Shown piece by piece: positions 7,921 to 16,051 of a stretch of DNA of 64,000 bases. Below the pieces are notes generated by a model. The model had not been told where the DNA came from and searched no databases. It saw only the letters and a list, made by a program, of their open reading frames with translations. Origin of the DNA: Candidatus Aminicenantota bacterium (GTDB lineage Bacteria > Acidobacteriota > Aminicenantia > UBA2199); contig JAPKZK010000110.1 in assembly GCA_026393835.1 (NCBI GenBank), positions 124,001 through 188,000 of the forward strand, read 5' to 3'. The number at the start of each line of letters is the position of its first letter. Positions within the stretch are counted from its first letter, which is position 1. The position numbers and the translations under genes were made by a program.

Positions 7921-8050
7921 TTGAATAAGCTACCGCCATTGAGGGTAGCTTCCATTTACCCTTCATCCACTCGATCTTACCTGATTTCCATTTAAACATC
8001 ATCGGTACTGATTCTTAAAAAGCTTCCGCATTTAGGGGATGCCTCAAAAT
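7921..8050 (-). repeat. Two decayed copies of the orf96 leader motif
   Basis: Minus-strand segments near 7963-7927 and 8045-8020 match, with indels, the stretch of orf96 coding for TLKGGSL at 7785-7749. The first can be read in frame as TLNGGSL followed by FNRLVTIRFPANY and a stop; the second has stops and frame changes. Small inverted repeats (GGGTA...TACCC) lie within the first two copies. Confidence 0.4.
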
Positions 8051-8331
8051 ATCAACCCACTTCAGCCCAAACTGCTCCTTCTTTCTTCATTCAATCATCT
8101 CCGGCTTATCCCGGAATATTTACAATAGCATACCCAATAAGAATATTCAAGTCCATAATAAAAAAAAATTAAAAATGAGTATTAATACCTACCTGAGAAG
8201 AAGTAAACATGGGGTCGGTGCGTGGGAATGTGGGAATAATGAATGGAAAATAGGAACTTCTGGGAACAGGCAGGCAAACATTCCCACATTTCCAGCTCCC
8301 TGTGGTTTTTCAAAAAAAGTCAAAAAGTAAT

Positions 8332-8404
8332 GTCGCGGTAGGAATGCCGGTTACCCGGCACCCCCCGCACAGATCCGGACTTGAGGAACTACCTCATCCG
8401 GCTC
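8332..8404 (-). ncRNA. Group II intron domains V and VI
   Basis: On the minus strand, AGCCGGATGAGG-TAGTT-CCTC-AA-GTCCGGATCT (8404-8371) folds as a domain V hairpin starting with the AGC triad. It is followed by a domain VI hairpin, GGTGCCGG-GTAA-CCGGCATTCC with an unpaired A near the end, and the intron would end ...GCGAC at 8332 (AY end). The position directly after the maturase C-terminus fits a group II intron. Confidence 0.7.
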
Positions 8405-8830
8405 CTACTTCGAGTTTTAACGTCTAATCGTAGATCAGGGAAAGGAAGAGCTTGTATGGGTCTTTTTAGTAACCATTCCGTATATCGGTTGAATCGGTTC
8501 CAGTCAAGATTCCGGGTCTTGTGGCTTCTTCTCCTCAAAGTCCTCAGCCAAGCGCGAACACATTGCGTGTAGAGTTCTTTCACCATATCCATATTTCCTG
8601 GGACTCCAAAATAGTTTCCGTGTCAGTCGATTACTGCCCGGAGCCATTTGCCCGTGTCCTTTATGCTATCATGCATACGCTTTATCAGTTCTTGCTTGAT
8701 CTCTTTGCATTTCTTGACAAAACGTTTCCTGATAGTTTTTCGACGAAGCATGAAACCTCCTTTCTTGTTCTTTGCACATAAGTGTGTGAAGCCAAGAAAG
8801 TCTAAAGTTTCGGGCTTACCCATACCACTT
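8389..8830 (-). pseudogene. Group II intron reverse transcriptase/maturase, C-terminal remnant
   Basis: The minus strand encodes GKPETLDFLGFTHLC, then LRRKTIRKRFVKKCKEIKQE, IKDTGKWLRAVID and, after a frame change near 8605-8620, VRAWLRTLRRRSHK and LDWNRFNRYTEWLLKR. These are the thumb/maturase end of a bacterial group II intron reverse transcriptase. The polymerase core (with YADD), some 290 residues, is missing, and homology starts at a GGGACAG-type motif at 8848. It is a dead remnant with domains V/VI still attached. Confidence 0.8.
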
Positions 8831-8847
8831 TTGTCCCGGTTTTGTTG

Positions 8848-8887
8848 TGGATTTTTTGACTGTCCCTTTCTTCCCTCTTTCTTCCCT
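8848..8887. repeat. GGGACAG-type dispersed motif, copy 5
   Basis: Copy reading GTGGATTTTTTGACTGTCCC with an extra TTCCCTC repeat. It marks the truncated upstream end of the group II intron maturase. Confidence 0.7.
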
Positions 8888-8937
8888 AAAATGTCTATTT
8901 TACCATCTATCAGATTTACACAGAGGATTTTACACTA

Positions 8938-9440
8938 CCGTTGGAAACGACCAAACGAAAGTTGGAAGTAAAAAAACGGCTCCTGGAAACAACCATACGG
9001 TTCTTGGAAATGACCAAACGACAAATGGAAACGACCAAACGGAAGTCAGCACTGACAAAACGGTTCCTTGCATTGCCCAAACGAAAGTTGGCAGTGACCA
9101 AACGGTTCCTTGCATTGCCCAAACGGAAGTTAGCAGTGACCATTTGGTTTTTTGCACTGACCAAAAGGAAGTTGGCAGCGACCATTTGGTTCTTTGCACT
9201 GACCAAACGGAAGTTTGCAGTGACCATTTGGTTCTTTGCACCGACCAAACGAAAGTTGGCATTGACTAAAAGATTTTTTGCATCGACCAAACGAAAGTTT
9301 GCAGTGACCATTTGGTTTTTTGCACTGACCAAAAGGAAGTTGGCAGTGTCCAAAAGACTTTTTGCATCGACCAAAAGGAAAATGGAAACGACAAAACGGA
9401 ATTTGGCGGCCCTAAAATGGAATTTGGAAGGAATGATACG
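8938..9440. repeat. 21-nt degenerate tandem array B (~24 units)
   Basis: About 24 units of almost exactly 21 nt with a consensus close to GACCAAACGGAAGTTGGCAGT; alternate units often carry ACCATTTGGTT or ACCAAACGGTT instead. Because 21 is a multiple of three, long frames with heptad-like repeats stay open on both strands (for example TKRKLAV on plus, SAKNQMV on minus). These are probably by-products of the periodicity. It lies upstream of the VapBC promoter at 9600. Confidence 0.85.
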
Positions 9441-9599
9441 GTCTGCATAAGCGACCTTTCGGTAAAACCAATCGCTGCTTACAAATGAAGCCGCGGCGCA
9501 TTCTCCCTCTTAGGATTTGAAACGATGCCCGGTATGTAGGAAAACGAAAGGCCGTGCAAAGAGGGTTGGGGCGCCGCCCCGGGATAAGCGAATTTTAGG

Positions 9600-9628
9600 T
9601 TGACATTTATGAGAGATTTAAGTATATT
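9600..9628 (+). promoter_or_regulatory. Sigma70-type promoter of vapBC
   Basis: TTGACA at 9600-9605, a 17-nt spacer and TATATT at 9623-9628. Transcription should begin near 9635, giving a leader of only about 12 nt with GAGGTG as ribosome binding site before the ATG at 9647. Confidence 0.8.
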
Positions 9629-9646
9629 ATACCATTGAGGTGAAAT

Positions 9647-9898
9647 ATGATTACGAAGGAACTGTTAAAAAGGGAAATTGACAATGTTCAAGATGAATAT
9701 CTAACCCCACTATATAAGATTATTAAAACCTTTGAATACCCCGATGATCTCGACAATATTGAATTTGAAGATGAGGAGGATGATCATAAAAAAAAGGATT
9801 GGCTTAAATTCATCGACAAATTCGCCGGATGTTTATCCGATACTCCGATTGAAAGACGGGATCAAGGATACTTTGAAACCAGGGAAGAGATAATATAA
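9647..9898 (+). CDS. Antitoxin of a VapBC-type pair
   Basis: An 83-residue very acidic protein (DLDNIEFEDEEDD) with a helical N-terminus and the C-terminal tail RRDQGYFETREEII that is common in antitoxins encoded just before PIN-domain toxins. It has no recognisable AbrB or ribbon-helix-helix motif, so how it binds DNA is unclear. The stop overlaps the toxin start as TAATG, ensuring coupled translation. The strong promoter at 9600-9628 with a very short leader drives both genes; autorepression would be usual but no operator palindrome was identified. Confidence 0.7.
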   Translation: MITKELLKREIDNVQDEYLTPLYKIIKTFEYPDDLDNIEFEDEEDDHKKKDWLKFIDKFAGCLSDTPIERRDQGYFETREEII

Positions 9899-10296
9899 TG
9901 TACTTGTTAGATACGAACGTTTGCATCCAATTTTTAAATAGAAAGTCCCGGCCTTTGATTGAAAAGTTAAGTTCTATAGACCCTGATGAAATTTTGTTAT
10001 GCGCCGTCGTAAAGGCTGAATTGTTGTACGGGGCTTTTAAAAGTAATAACCCTTTAAAGGTGCTGAAAATACAGGGAGAATTTTTTAGCGGATTTAAATC
10101 TCTCGACTTTGACGATAAATCAGCAAATGTGTTTGGTAAGATTCGGTCAAATCTTGAAAAAAAGGGAAAGATCATCGGCCCATACGACCTGTTAATTGCA
10201 TCGATTGCGATTGCCAATAATGTGACGCTTGTTACTCATAATACCAGGGAGTTCAGTAGAGTTGAGGGTTTGGATTACGAGGATTGGGAAGAATAA
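9898..10296 (+). CDS. vapC: VapC-type PIN-domain toxin
   Basis: A 132-residue PIN ribonuclease. The conserved acidic residues are visible: Asp in LLDTNVCIQF (residue 5), Glu in VVKAELLYGA, and Asp in GPYDLLIASIAIAN (about residue 101), followed by VTHNTREFSRVEGL and a closing EDW. Length and motif order equal intact VapC proteins of the kind that cut initiator tRNA or ribosomal RNA. It is encoded directly after the antitoxin with a 1-nt overlap. In contrast to the broken VapC at 41979-42158 all active-site residues are present, so it is probably functional. Confidence 0.88.
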   Translation: MYLLDTNVCIQFLNRKSRPLIEKLSSIDPDEILLCAVVKAELLYGAFKSNNPLKVLKIQGEFFSGFKSLDFDDKSANVFGKIRSNLEKKGKIIGPYDLLIASIAIANNVTLVTHNTREFSRVEGLDYEDWEE

Positions 10297-10361
10297 AATA
10301 TTATAAAAAGTGGAGAGATAGCCATTTCGATTGCCCACGTATGGCCCTGCCGATGCTGCGC

Positions 10362-10472
10362 GGGCCAAACTTTTGAAAAAGTTTGATCAAAACTTTTGTT
10401 AAGCAAAAGCTTTTTCAGGGGGTCAAAGGGGGGCGGCTTTCTCGAAAAAAGCCCCCCTCTCACCAAAAATCC
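10362..10472 (+). repeat. Dispersed repeat, AAAAGCTTTTTCAGGGGGTC family
   Basis: A stretch with AAACTTTTG palindromes, AGCTTTTTCAGGGGGTCAAA and CTCGAAAAAAGCCCCCCT. A second copy of the same layout is at 45043-45110. It forms hairpins and could end transcription of vapBC. Confidence 0.55.
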
Positions 10473-10477
10473 AACAC

Positions 10478-10506
10478 TGGAAAGTACAACAAAAATATGT
10501 TAAAAT
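10478..10506 (+). promoter_or_regulatory. Promoter placed for a leaderless mRNA
   Basis: TGGAAA at 10478, a 17-nt spacer and TAAAAT at 10501-10506. The ATG of the next gene is at 10513, seven nt after the -10 box, and no Shine-Dalgarno is present, so the transcript probably starts at or beside the start codon. Confidence 0.5.
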
Positions 10507-10512
10507 CCCTTA

Positions 10513-12612
10513 ATGAAAAAGACGCGCTTATTAATCCTGGTACTTTTGTTATCCTGCTTGCCCACCCTGGCCTACGTCGGACCCGGCGCCGGCTTCGCTT
10601 TCGCCGGCTCCTTCCTGTTCATATTCGCCGCCTTCTTCCTCGCCATCTTTAACTTCCTCACCTTCCCTATCCGCGCCCTTATTAAATTCTTCAAACGTTA
10701 CAAAACCCTCAAACACGCTAAATTTAAACGCACTATTATCATCGGCTTCGACGGCATGGACTACCACCTCATGAACCGCTTCATCAAAGAAGGCAAACGC
10801 TTCCCTAATTTCGAAAAACTCGCCAAAGAAGGTACTTTCGCCCCTCTATTAAGCACTGAACCCCCAATATCGCCCGTGGCCTGGTCCACTTTCTCCACCG
10901 GCGTCAACCCCGGGAAACACAATATCTTCGATTTCTTAACCACGGACCGCAATACCTATATGCCCAAACTGGCCTGCTCAGATATCCTGCCGCCGAAACG
11001 GTTCCTGAAACTAGGGAGACTCAATATCCCCATCTCGAAACCGAAAATCGAACTGAAACGGAAAAGCCAGAGCTTCTGGAAAATCGTCAGCGGCAAAGGT
11101 ATATTCTCCACGGTACTGCGGGTGCCTTTTACTTTTCCCCCGGAAAAATTCTACGGCCTCATGATTTCAGGGTTAGGCACCCCGGACTTGAGGGGTTCCC
11201 AGGGCAGCTTTAGTTTTTACTCCGACGCCGAAGCAAAGACTTTTGATGTGTCCGACGGCGTGGTGGAACAATTAAAAAAAATACCGGGGGACGCTGCGAT
11301 CGCTGCAACCTATGAAGGCGTCTTAAAAGGACCGGGGCACCCTTTCAAAGAAGGAAACCAGCCCCTGACGATCCCTTTTAAACTAACCGTCGCTAAAGAA
11401 AAGAATACCGCGTCCTTTGAAATCGGGGCTGAAAAGGTCACCCTTGAAGCGGGGAAATTAAGCCAATGGATCCCGGTGGAGTTTAAAGCAGGAATCATTA
11501 AAATCGGCGGCATCGTGCAATTGGTGCTGGAATCCCTGGACCCGGTGAAATTATATTTTTCACCCATCAATATCGACCCGGAAAGACCTTCCATGCCGGT
11601 GTCGCATCCCAAAATACTTTCCGTTTACCTGTCCAAGATGTTGGGTGCTTATGCCACGCTGGGCATGGCCGAAGATACTTCGGCGGTCAACGAAGGGGTG
11701 CTGTCCCTGGAATCCTTACTGGATCAAATCTATTTTTACCAAAAAGAGCGGGAGCGCATTTTTTTCGATACCTTAAAAAAATACAAGAATGGACTCATGG
11801 TCCAGGTGTTTGAAGCCACGGACCGGGTCCAGCACATGTTCTGGCAATTCCTGGAGAATCCTAATTTAAAAGTAAACGGCGTCCCGGCCTCCAAACGGGC
11901 GAAAAATGCCGTATACGATGTGTATAAAGCCATGGACGATTTCCTGGGCCAATTGATCCCGAAACTCACCAAAAATGATTTGTTGATGATCGTTTCAGAC
12001 CATGGTTTTAATTCCGCCAAACGGGAATTTCATTTGAATTCCTGGCTTCATCAAGAGGGCTACCTGGTATTGACGGACGGTAAAAAGACCAGCGACAAAT
12101 GGTACGCCGATGTCGATTGGTCCAAATCCAGGGCCTACGGCCAGGGACTCAACGGTTTGTTTTTAAACATCAAGGGCCGGGAAAAATACGGCGTCGTGAA
12201 CGCCGGGAAAGAAGCGGAACTACTGAAAGAAGAGATTAAACAAAAACTAATCAATGTAAAAGACAATGGCGCTGGTAAACCGGTAATGAAAGCGGTTTAC
12301 AAGCGGGAAGAGTTGTACAAAGGTCCTTATACGCAGAACGCCCCGGATGTGGTGGTGGGTTACAGCATCGGTTACAAAGTGGCCTGGGAATCCGCCGTGA
12401 ATTTTGTCGGCGGCGCTATTTTCGCGGATAATAAGAAAATGTGGACCGGCGACCATTGCTTTACCAGCGACCAGGTGCCCGGGATTTTCTACAGCAACAA
12501 AAAAATAAAAATAACCGACCCCACCCTGGCGGATATCTCGCCCACCGTGCTTTCCGCTTTCGGGATCACGATACCGTCCTTTATCGACGGCAGAAACCTT
12601 GGGGTACAATAA
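10513..12612 (+). CDS. Membrane-anchored alkaline phosphatase-superfamily phosphodiesterase
   Basis: A 699-residue protein of the type I phosphodiesterase/nucleotide pyrophosphatase branch. The N-terminus has two hydrophobic segments (residues 3-15 and 25-48), so it is anchored in the membrane. Metal-site motifs are IIIGFDGMDYHLMNRF near residue 75, ISPVAWSTFSTGVNPGKHN carrying the nucleophile region, MIVSDHGFNSAKREFHLN near residue 495, and the closing TGDHC. A beta-rich insertion lies between the two halves. The paralogue 12616-14619 follows after 3 nt, so they form an operon with different export routes. The substrate is unknown; such pairs often act on phospholipid head groups, nucleotides or glycan phosphates. 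Confidence 0.8.
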   Translation: MKKTRLLILVLLLSCLPTLAYVGPGAGFAFAGSFLFIFAAFFLAIFNFLTFPIRALIKFFKRYKTLKHAKFKRTIIIGFDGMDYHLMNRFIKEGKRFPNFEKLAKEGTFAPLLSTEPPISPVAWSTFSTGVNPGKHNIFDFLTTDRNTYMPKLACSDILPPKRFLKLGRLNIPISKPKIELKRKSQSFWKIVSGKGIFSTVLRVPFTFPPEKFYGLMISGLGTPDLRGSQGSFSFYSDAEAKTFDVSDGVVEQLKKIPGDAAIAATYEGVLKGPGHPFKEGNQPLTIPFKLTVAKEKNTASFEIGAEKVTLEAGKLSQWIPVEFKAGIIKIGGIVQLVLESLDPVKLYFSPINIDPERPSMPVSHPKILSVYLSKMLGAYATLGMAEDTSAVNEGVLSLESLLDQIYFYQKERERIFFDTLKKYKNGLMVQVFEATDRVQHMFWQFLENPNLKVNGVPASKRAKNAVYDVYKAMDDFLGQLIPKLTKNDLLMIVSDHGFNSAKREFHLNSWLHQEGYLVLTDGKKTSDKWYADVDWSKSRAYGQGLNGLFLNIKGREKYGVVNAGKEAELLKEEIKQKLINVKDNGAGKPVMKAVYKREELYKGPYTQNAPDVVVGYSIGYKVAWESAVNFVGGAIFADNKKMWTGDHCFTSDQVPGIFYSNKKIKITDPTLADISPTVLSAFGITIPSFIDGRNLGVQ

Positions 12613-12615
12613 TAA

Positions 12616-14619
12616 ATGACCATGAAACGAAGAGAGTTTATTAAAAATACAGGGCTGCTGGCGGCGGCGTCTGCCGTGACATTGAGTGGGCCGTTTTTCA
12701 ATTTCGCCTCCGGCAGTTCCAAACCGGGAAAAATGATTGTCCTGGGTTTCGACGGCATGGACCCGGCCATCGTGAACCGCTTGATGCAGGAAGGCCAACT
12801 GCCCAACATGCAGAAACTGGCGCAGATGGGCACATTTACCATGATGCGCAGCTCCATCCCGCCGCAAAGTCCCGTGGCCTGGGGCAGCTTTATCACCGGT
12901 TCCGATCCCGGCGTGCACGGCATTTTCGATTTCCTGGCCCGGGACCCGAAAACCTATGCCCCGAAATTTTCCCAGGCCGACACCATCCCCGCGGACCCGG
13001 CCTGGACCCTTAAACTGGGCAAATACCGGCTGCCGTTGAAGCCCGCCGAAGTGGTGTTGAAACGGGAGGGAAAAGCCTTCTGGGATTACCTGGAAGAACG
13101 GGATGTGGAAGCCACAATATTTAAAATCCCCAACAATTACCCGCCCTCCAAGAGCAACCAACGTACCATTTCAGGCATGGGCACCCCCGGTCTCCAGGAC
13201 GGGTATGGATTTTATACCATTTATACATCGGACGAACAAGAGTCCATGAAGGATATCTCCCCCAACTACATGTACTATGCCTATATCGACGAGAACAACA
13301 CCATGAAAGGGGAAATCGAAGGCCCGCTGAACGATCTGGTGAACGACCGGGAACACCCCAAACCCATTGTGCCTTTCAGGGTCTATGTCGATTACAAACA
13401 CAAAACCGCCCGCATCGATATCGGGGACAAAGAAATATTAATCTCCGAAGGCGAATATTCCGATTGGATAGAGATCGATTTCCCCTTGATCGAAGGAATT
13501 TCCAGCGTGACTGGCATGGTGAAGTTTTACCTGCTGGAATTGGGGCAAAAATTCCGCCTATATATATCCCCCATCCATATCAGCCCGGCGAACCCGGCCA
13601 TGACTATTAGCACGCCGCCCTCCTACAGCAAGGAGTTAGCGGAAAAAAACGGGCTTTTCCATACCATCAACCTGCCGGCCGACACCCACGCGTTGAGCAA
13701 AGGCGCTTTCACCGTGGAAAACTTTATCGTGCAATCCATGTCTGTATTTTCCGAGAGCAAGAAAATATTCCATTATGAATTGGAACGATTTTTAAGTCGA
13801 AAGAGCGGGTTATTGTTTTTCTATTTCTCCTCGTTGGACCAGGGGCAGCATATGTTCTGGGCGTTGAAGGACAAAGAACATCCCTTTTACCACCCGGATG
13901 AGGCCCTGAAATGCGGCTATATAAACGATGAATTGTACCGGGAACATGACCGGGTGTTGGGCGACCTACTGAAAAAGGCCCCGCCGGATGTTAAACTAAT
14001 CGTAATGTCGGACCATGGCTTTGCACCTTACCGGAGAGAATTTCACCTGGATACCTGGCTGTTTAATGAAGGCTATTTAAAGCTGCATGTGGATAAACTC
14101 GACGCGGAGTTATCGTTATTCGAGTATGTCGATTGGGGGAACACCCGGGCCTATGGATTGGGTTTGAACGGCCTTTACCTGAACCTGGCCGGCCGGGAAG
14201 GCGAAGGCAGCGTCAAACCCCAGGAGAAACGGAAACTGCTGGAAGAAATAAAAGCCAAACTGGAGCAGTTTAAAGACCCCAAAAACGGCTTACAGGTAGT
14301 GACCGAAGCGTTTATTTCAGAGGATCATTATTCCAAAGATTTCCTTGACCGTGCGCCCGATATTATCGTGGGGTGTAAAAGCGGGTACAGGATCAGCGGG
14401 GCTTCCGCGTTGGGAACCATGAATCCCCAACCGGTTACGGATAATATGGATTGGTGGTCCGGCGATCATTGCATGAATCCCAGGCATGTCCCGGCCTCTT
14501 TTTTAGCCAATTTCAAGATAAATAAGCAGGTCCCGGATATCATGGACATGGCCCCGACCATTTTAAAGTATTTTGGAATTGAGAATCCACCCACCATGCG
14601 TGGGAAATCAATAATATAA
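12616..14619 (+). CDS. Tat-exported alkaline phosphatase-superfamily phosphodiesterase
   Basis: A 667-residue paralogue of the preceding protein with the same motif order: VLGFDGMDPAIVNRLM, SPVAWGSFITGSDPGVHG, MSDHGFAPYRREFHLD and SGDHC. Instead of a membrane anchor it begins with a twin-arginine signal (KRREFIKNTGLLAAASAVTL), so it is folded with its metals in the cytoplasm and exported by Tat. Start choice: ATG 12616 or the ATG at 12622 two codons on; a GGGG stretch lies upstream. It is 3 nt after the paralogue and is followed by a small protein whose end, EKLTGLGYIS, resembles the C-terminal tail of sulfatase/phosphodiesterase proteins. Confidence 0.82.
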   Translation: MTMKRREFIKNTGLLAAASAVTLSGPFFNFASGSSKPGKMIVLGFDGMDPAIVNRLMQEGQLPNMQKLAQMGTFTMMRSSIPPQSPVAWGSFITGSDPGVHGIFDFLARDPKTYAPKFSQADTIPADPAWTLKLGKYRLPLKPAEVVLKREGKAFWDYLEERDVEATIFKIPNNYPPSKSNQRTISGMGTPGLQDGYGFYTIYTSDEQESMKDISPNYMYYAYIDENNTMKGEIEGPLNDLVNDREHPKPIVPFRVYVDYKHKTARIDIGDKEILISEGEYSDWIEIDFPLIEGISSVTGMVKFYLLELGQKFRLYISPIHISPANPAMTISTPPSYSKELAEKNGLFHTINLPADTHALSKGAFTVENFIVQSMSVFSESKKIFHYELERFLSRKSGLLFFYFSSLDQGQHMFWALKDKEHPFYHPDEALKCGYINDELYREHDRVLGDLLKKAPPDVKLIVMSDHGFAPYRREFHLDTWLFNEGYLKLHVDKLDAELSLFEYVDWGNTRAYGLGLNGLYLNLAGREGEGSVKPQEKRKLLEEIKAKLEQFKDPKNGLQVVTEAFISEDHYSKDFLDRAPDIIVGCKSGYRISGASALGTMNPQPVTDNMDWWSGDHCMNPRHVPASFLANFKINKQVPDIMDMAPTILKYFGIENPPTMRGKSII

Positions 14620-14627
14620 AATGAAAA

Positions 14628-14665
14628 AATTAGCCACGGACTTACACAGACAAACACGGACAAAA
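14628..14665 (+). repeat. Dispersed repeat AGCCACGGACTTACACAGAC
   Basis: A run of an 11-nt unit related to CACGGACAAA. Further copies are at 15801-15835 and 52193-52216 between genes, and at 59055-59083 inside the NRPS coding sequence. Confidence 0.7.
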
Positions 14666-14691
14666 AGGCTCTTTTTTTCCCAGGAGGAAAT

Positions 14692-14880
14692 ATGGCAACG
14701 AAAGTAAAACTTAGTAAAGAAGCCGATCAGAAAGCAGAAGAAATTATTGCGTTTCACGGATATTCATCCCTGGATGAATTGGTTGAGAATTTGATCAACA
14801 ATGAATATGACAAGATCAAATCCGAGGATAACAAAGAAGAACTGGCCGAAAAGCTCACCGGCCTGGGTTATATCTCGTAA
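14692..14880 (+). CDS. Small helical protein after the phosphodiesterases
   Basis: A 62-residue acidic helical protein beginning MATKVKLSKEADQKAEEIIA, with SLDELVENLINNEYDK, which looks like the helix-helix half of a ribbon-helix-helix or swapped-hairpin protein without a clear DNA-binding strand. It ends in LTGLGYIS. Short tails of the form L.xLGYI are familiar at the ends of large sulfatase/phosphodiesterase-type proteins, so this may be a detached accessory tail of the enzymes encoded upstream. A good ribosome binding site (AGGAGG) lies before the ATG. Function not known. Confidence 0.6.
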   Translation: MATKVKLSKEADQKAEEIIAFHGYSSLDELVENLINNEYDKIKSEDNKEELAEKLTGLGYIS

Positions 14881-14943
14881 AAACGGGAACAAGCAATGGG
14901 CAGTGTGCAACGCGCAGCGGGCGGCGCGCAACTGTAAAAACGA

Positions 14944-15792
14944 ATGATACAGAAAATTAATTATATTATTACCCTTGTTTTCAATCTTGTTTTATATCCT
15001 TTTGGGTTTATCAACCCTTTCTGGGGTGTATTATTTTTAAGCATCCTTATGGCGTTTGTGGTGCTGGTGGTCTATAAAAAAATTTCATCTCCGAAGACCA
15101 TAAAGGCGACCAAAGAGAAAATAAAAGCCAATATCCTGGCCATCCGGATATATAAAGATTTCTGGAAAGTCATACTCAGTTCCTTTTTCAAGAGTTTGTA
15201 CTACACCGGCAAATATTTTTCCTTGAATCTCGTGCCGCTGTTGGTAATCATTCCCATACTTTTCCCCGTATTTGTGCAAATGGATGTGCGGTACGGCATG
15301 CGGCCGTTCCGGGTGGGCGAGGAAGTCGTTATTAAGGTTCGGGTTTCCCAGGACCCCAATGGCCTGGAGGCGCAGCTCCTTGAAAGTGGGAATATCAAAA
15401 CAAAGATGAACCCCGTGTTTATCAATGGATTTAGAGATGAGAAAAAACAGCAGCCCATCAAGGAGATCGATTGGAAAGTAGAGGCAGTGCGGGCAGGGGC
15501 GTCAAGTATCCAGGTAAAAATCAATAACCGGACATATGAAAAGTCGATCGTCATCGGCAATACCAGGGGTGCGTTGTCCAACCGGAAATACAGGGAATCC
15601 TCCTGGGGTCATTTCATATACCCGGTGGAAGGATTGTTCGCCGAAACAGGGGTTATTGAAGATATATATATAGAGTACCCCGGCGCCACTATCTCGTTTG
15701 CCGGGCTGAGGATACATTGGCTGATATACAACATTGTGTTGGTGGTTATCATTGCCCTGGCGTTCCGTAAACGCTTCGGAATAGAATTTTAA
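14944..15792 (+). CDS. Unknown membrane protein with a central extracytoplasmic domain
   Basis: A 282-residue protein with hydrophobic segments at about residues 5-47 (probably two), 92-112 and 255-275. Between the first and second groups is a basic helical stretch (TIKATKEKIKANILAIRIYK), and residues 120-240 form a soluble beta-rich domain. The order helix, charged coiled segment, helix resembles the minimal Oxa1/DUF106-type insertase layout, but the large beta domain does not fit well, so I leave it unnamed. The ribosome binding site is weak. It lies 64 nt after the small helical protein and probably belongs to the same operon. Confidence 0.6.
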   Translation: MIQKINYIITLVFNLVLYPFGFINPFWGVLFLSILMAFVVLVVYKKISSPKTIKATKEKIKANILAIRIYKDFWKVILSSFFKSLYYTGKYFSLNLVPLLVIIPILFPVFVQMDVRYGMRPFRVGEEVVIKVRVSQDPNGLEAQLLESGNIKTKMNPVFINGFRDEKKQQPIKEIDWKVEAVRAGASSIQVKINNRTYEKSIVIGNTRGALSNRKYRESSWGHFIYPVEGLFAETGVIEDIYIEYPGATISFAGLRIHWLIYNIVLVVIIALAFRKRFGIEF

Positions 15793-15800
15793 AAGAGTTT

Positions 15801-15912
15801 AGCCACGGACTTTCACGGACTAACACGGACATAAGGTCAACGTTCAAGATTTCGCAGTAAATTCCACAATATTACCTGTTCCGTAGGGGCAGGCCCCCGT
15901 GTCTGCCCCTTC
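15801..15912 (+). repeat. Two dispersed repeats between genes
   Basis: 15801-15835 carries AGCCACGGACTTTCACGGAC (same family as 14628). 15879-15912 carries CCGTAGGGGCAGGCCCCCGT, an inverted repeat related to the GTAGGGGCGAACCCCCGTG family at 32281, 37485, 41548 and 42193. Together with the htpG promoter they fill the 259-nt gap. Confidence 0.65.
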
Positions 15913-15966
15913 TAGAAATCTCTTTTAGAGGTTAAATTGAGAATTCCCTCGAATTTTTATCCGCTC

Positions 15967-15995
15967 TTGCCTTTTCACTAAAAATATGTTATAGT
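15967..15995 (+). promoter_or_regulatory. Promoter of htpG
   Basis: TTGCCT at 15967-15972, 17-nt spacer, TATAGT at 15990-15995. The leader would be about 50 nt, with AAGGAGG at 16041-16047 before the ATG at 16052. No CIRCE or other heat-shock element was seen. Confidence 0.55.
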
Positions 15996-16051
15996 AGGAC
16001 ACTAAGATAAATCACATATAAGAGATATAAAATAAAAACCAAGGAGGTAAA

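Larger units (their letters stand above)
7824..8331. other. Gene-free AT-rich stretch
   Basis: No intact gene. It holds the decayed leader-motif copies (7921-8050), an A-rich run near 8160 and an imperfect long-range inverted repeat, GGGAATGTGGGAATAA at 8224-8239 against its complement at 8278-8293, bounding a 38-nt loop. The 3' end of a group II intron remnant abuts its right side. Confidence 0.5.

Noticed and set aside
8521..8971. Plus-strand frames of 86 and 107 codons
   Set aside because: They are antisense to the group II intron maturase remnant, whose family match on the minus strand is clear.
8916..9450. Long open frames on both strands (169 and 152 codons) with heptad repeats
   Set aside because: All frames of a 21-nt tandem repeat stay open together; no ribosome site and the frames end at the array border, so I treat them as by-products of the periodicity rather than genes.
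12247..13161. 304-codon frame on the minus strand
   Set aside because: It lies antisense across two clearly coding phosphodiesterase genes, has His/Gly-rich shadow composition and no family motifs.
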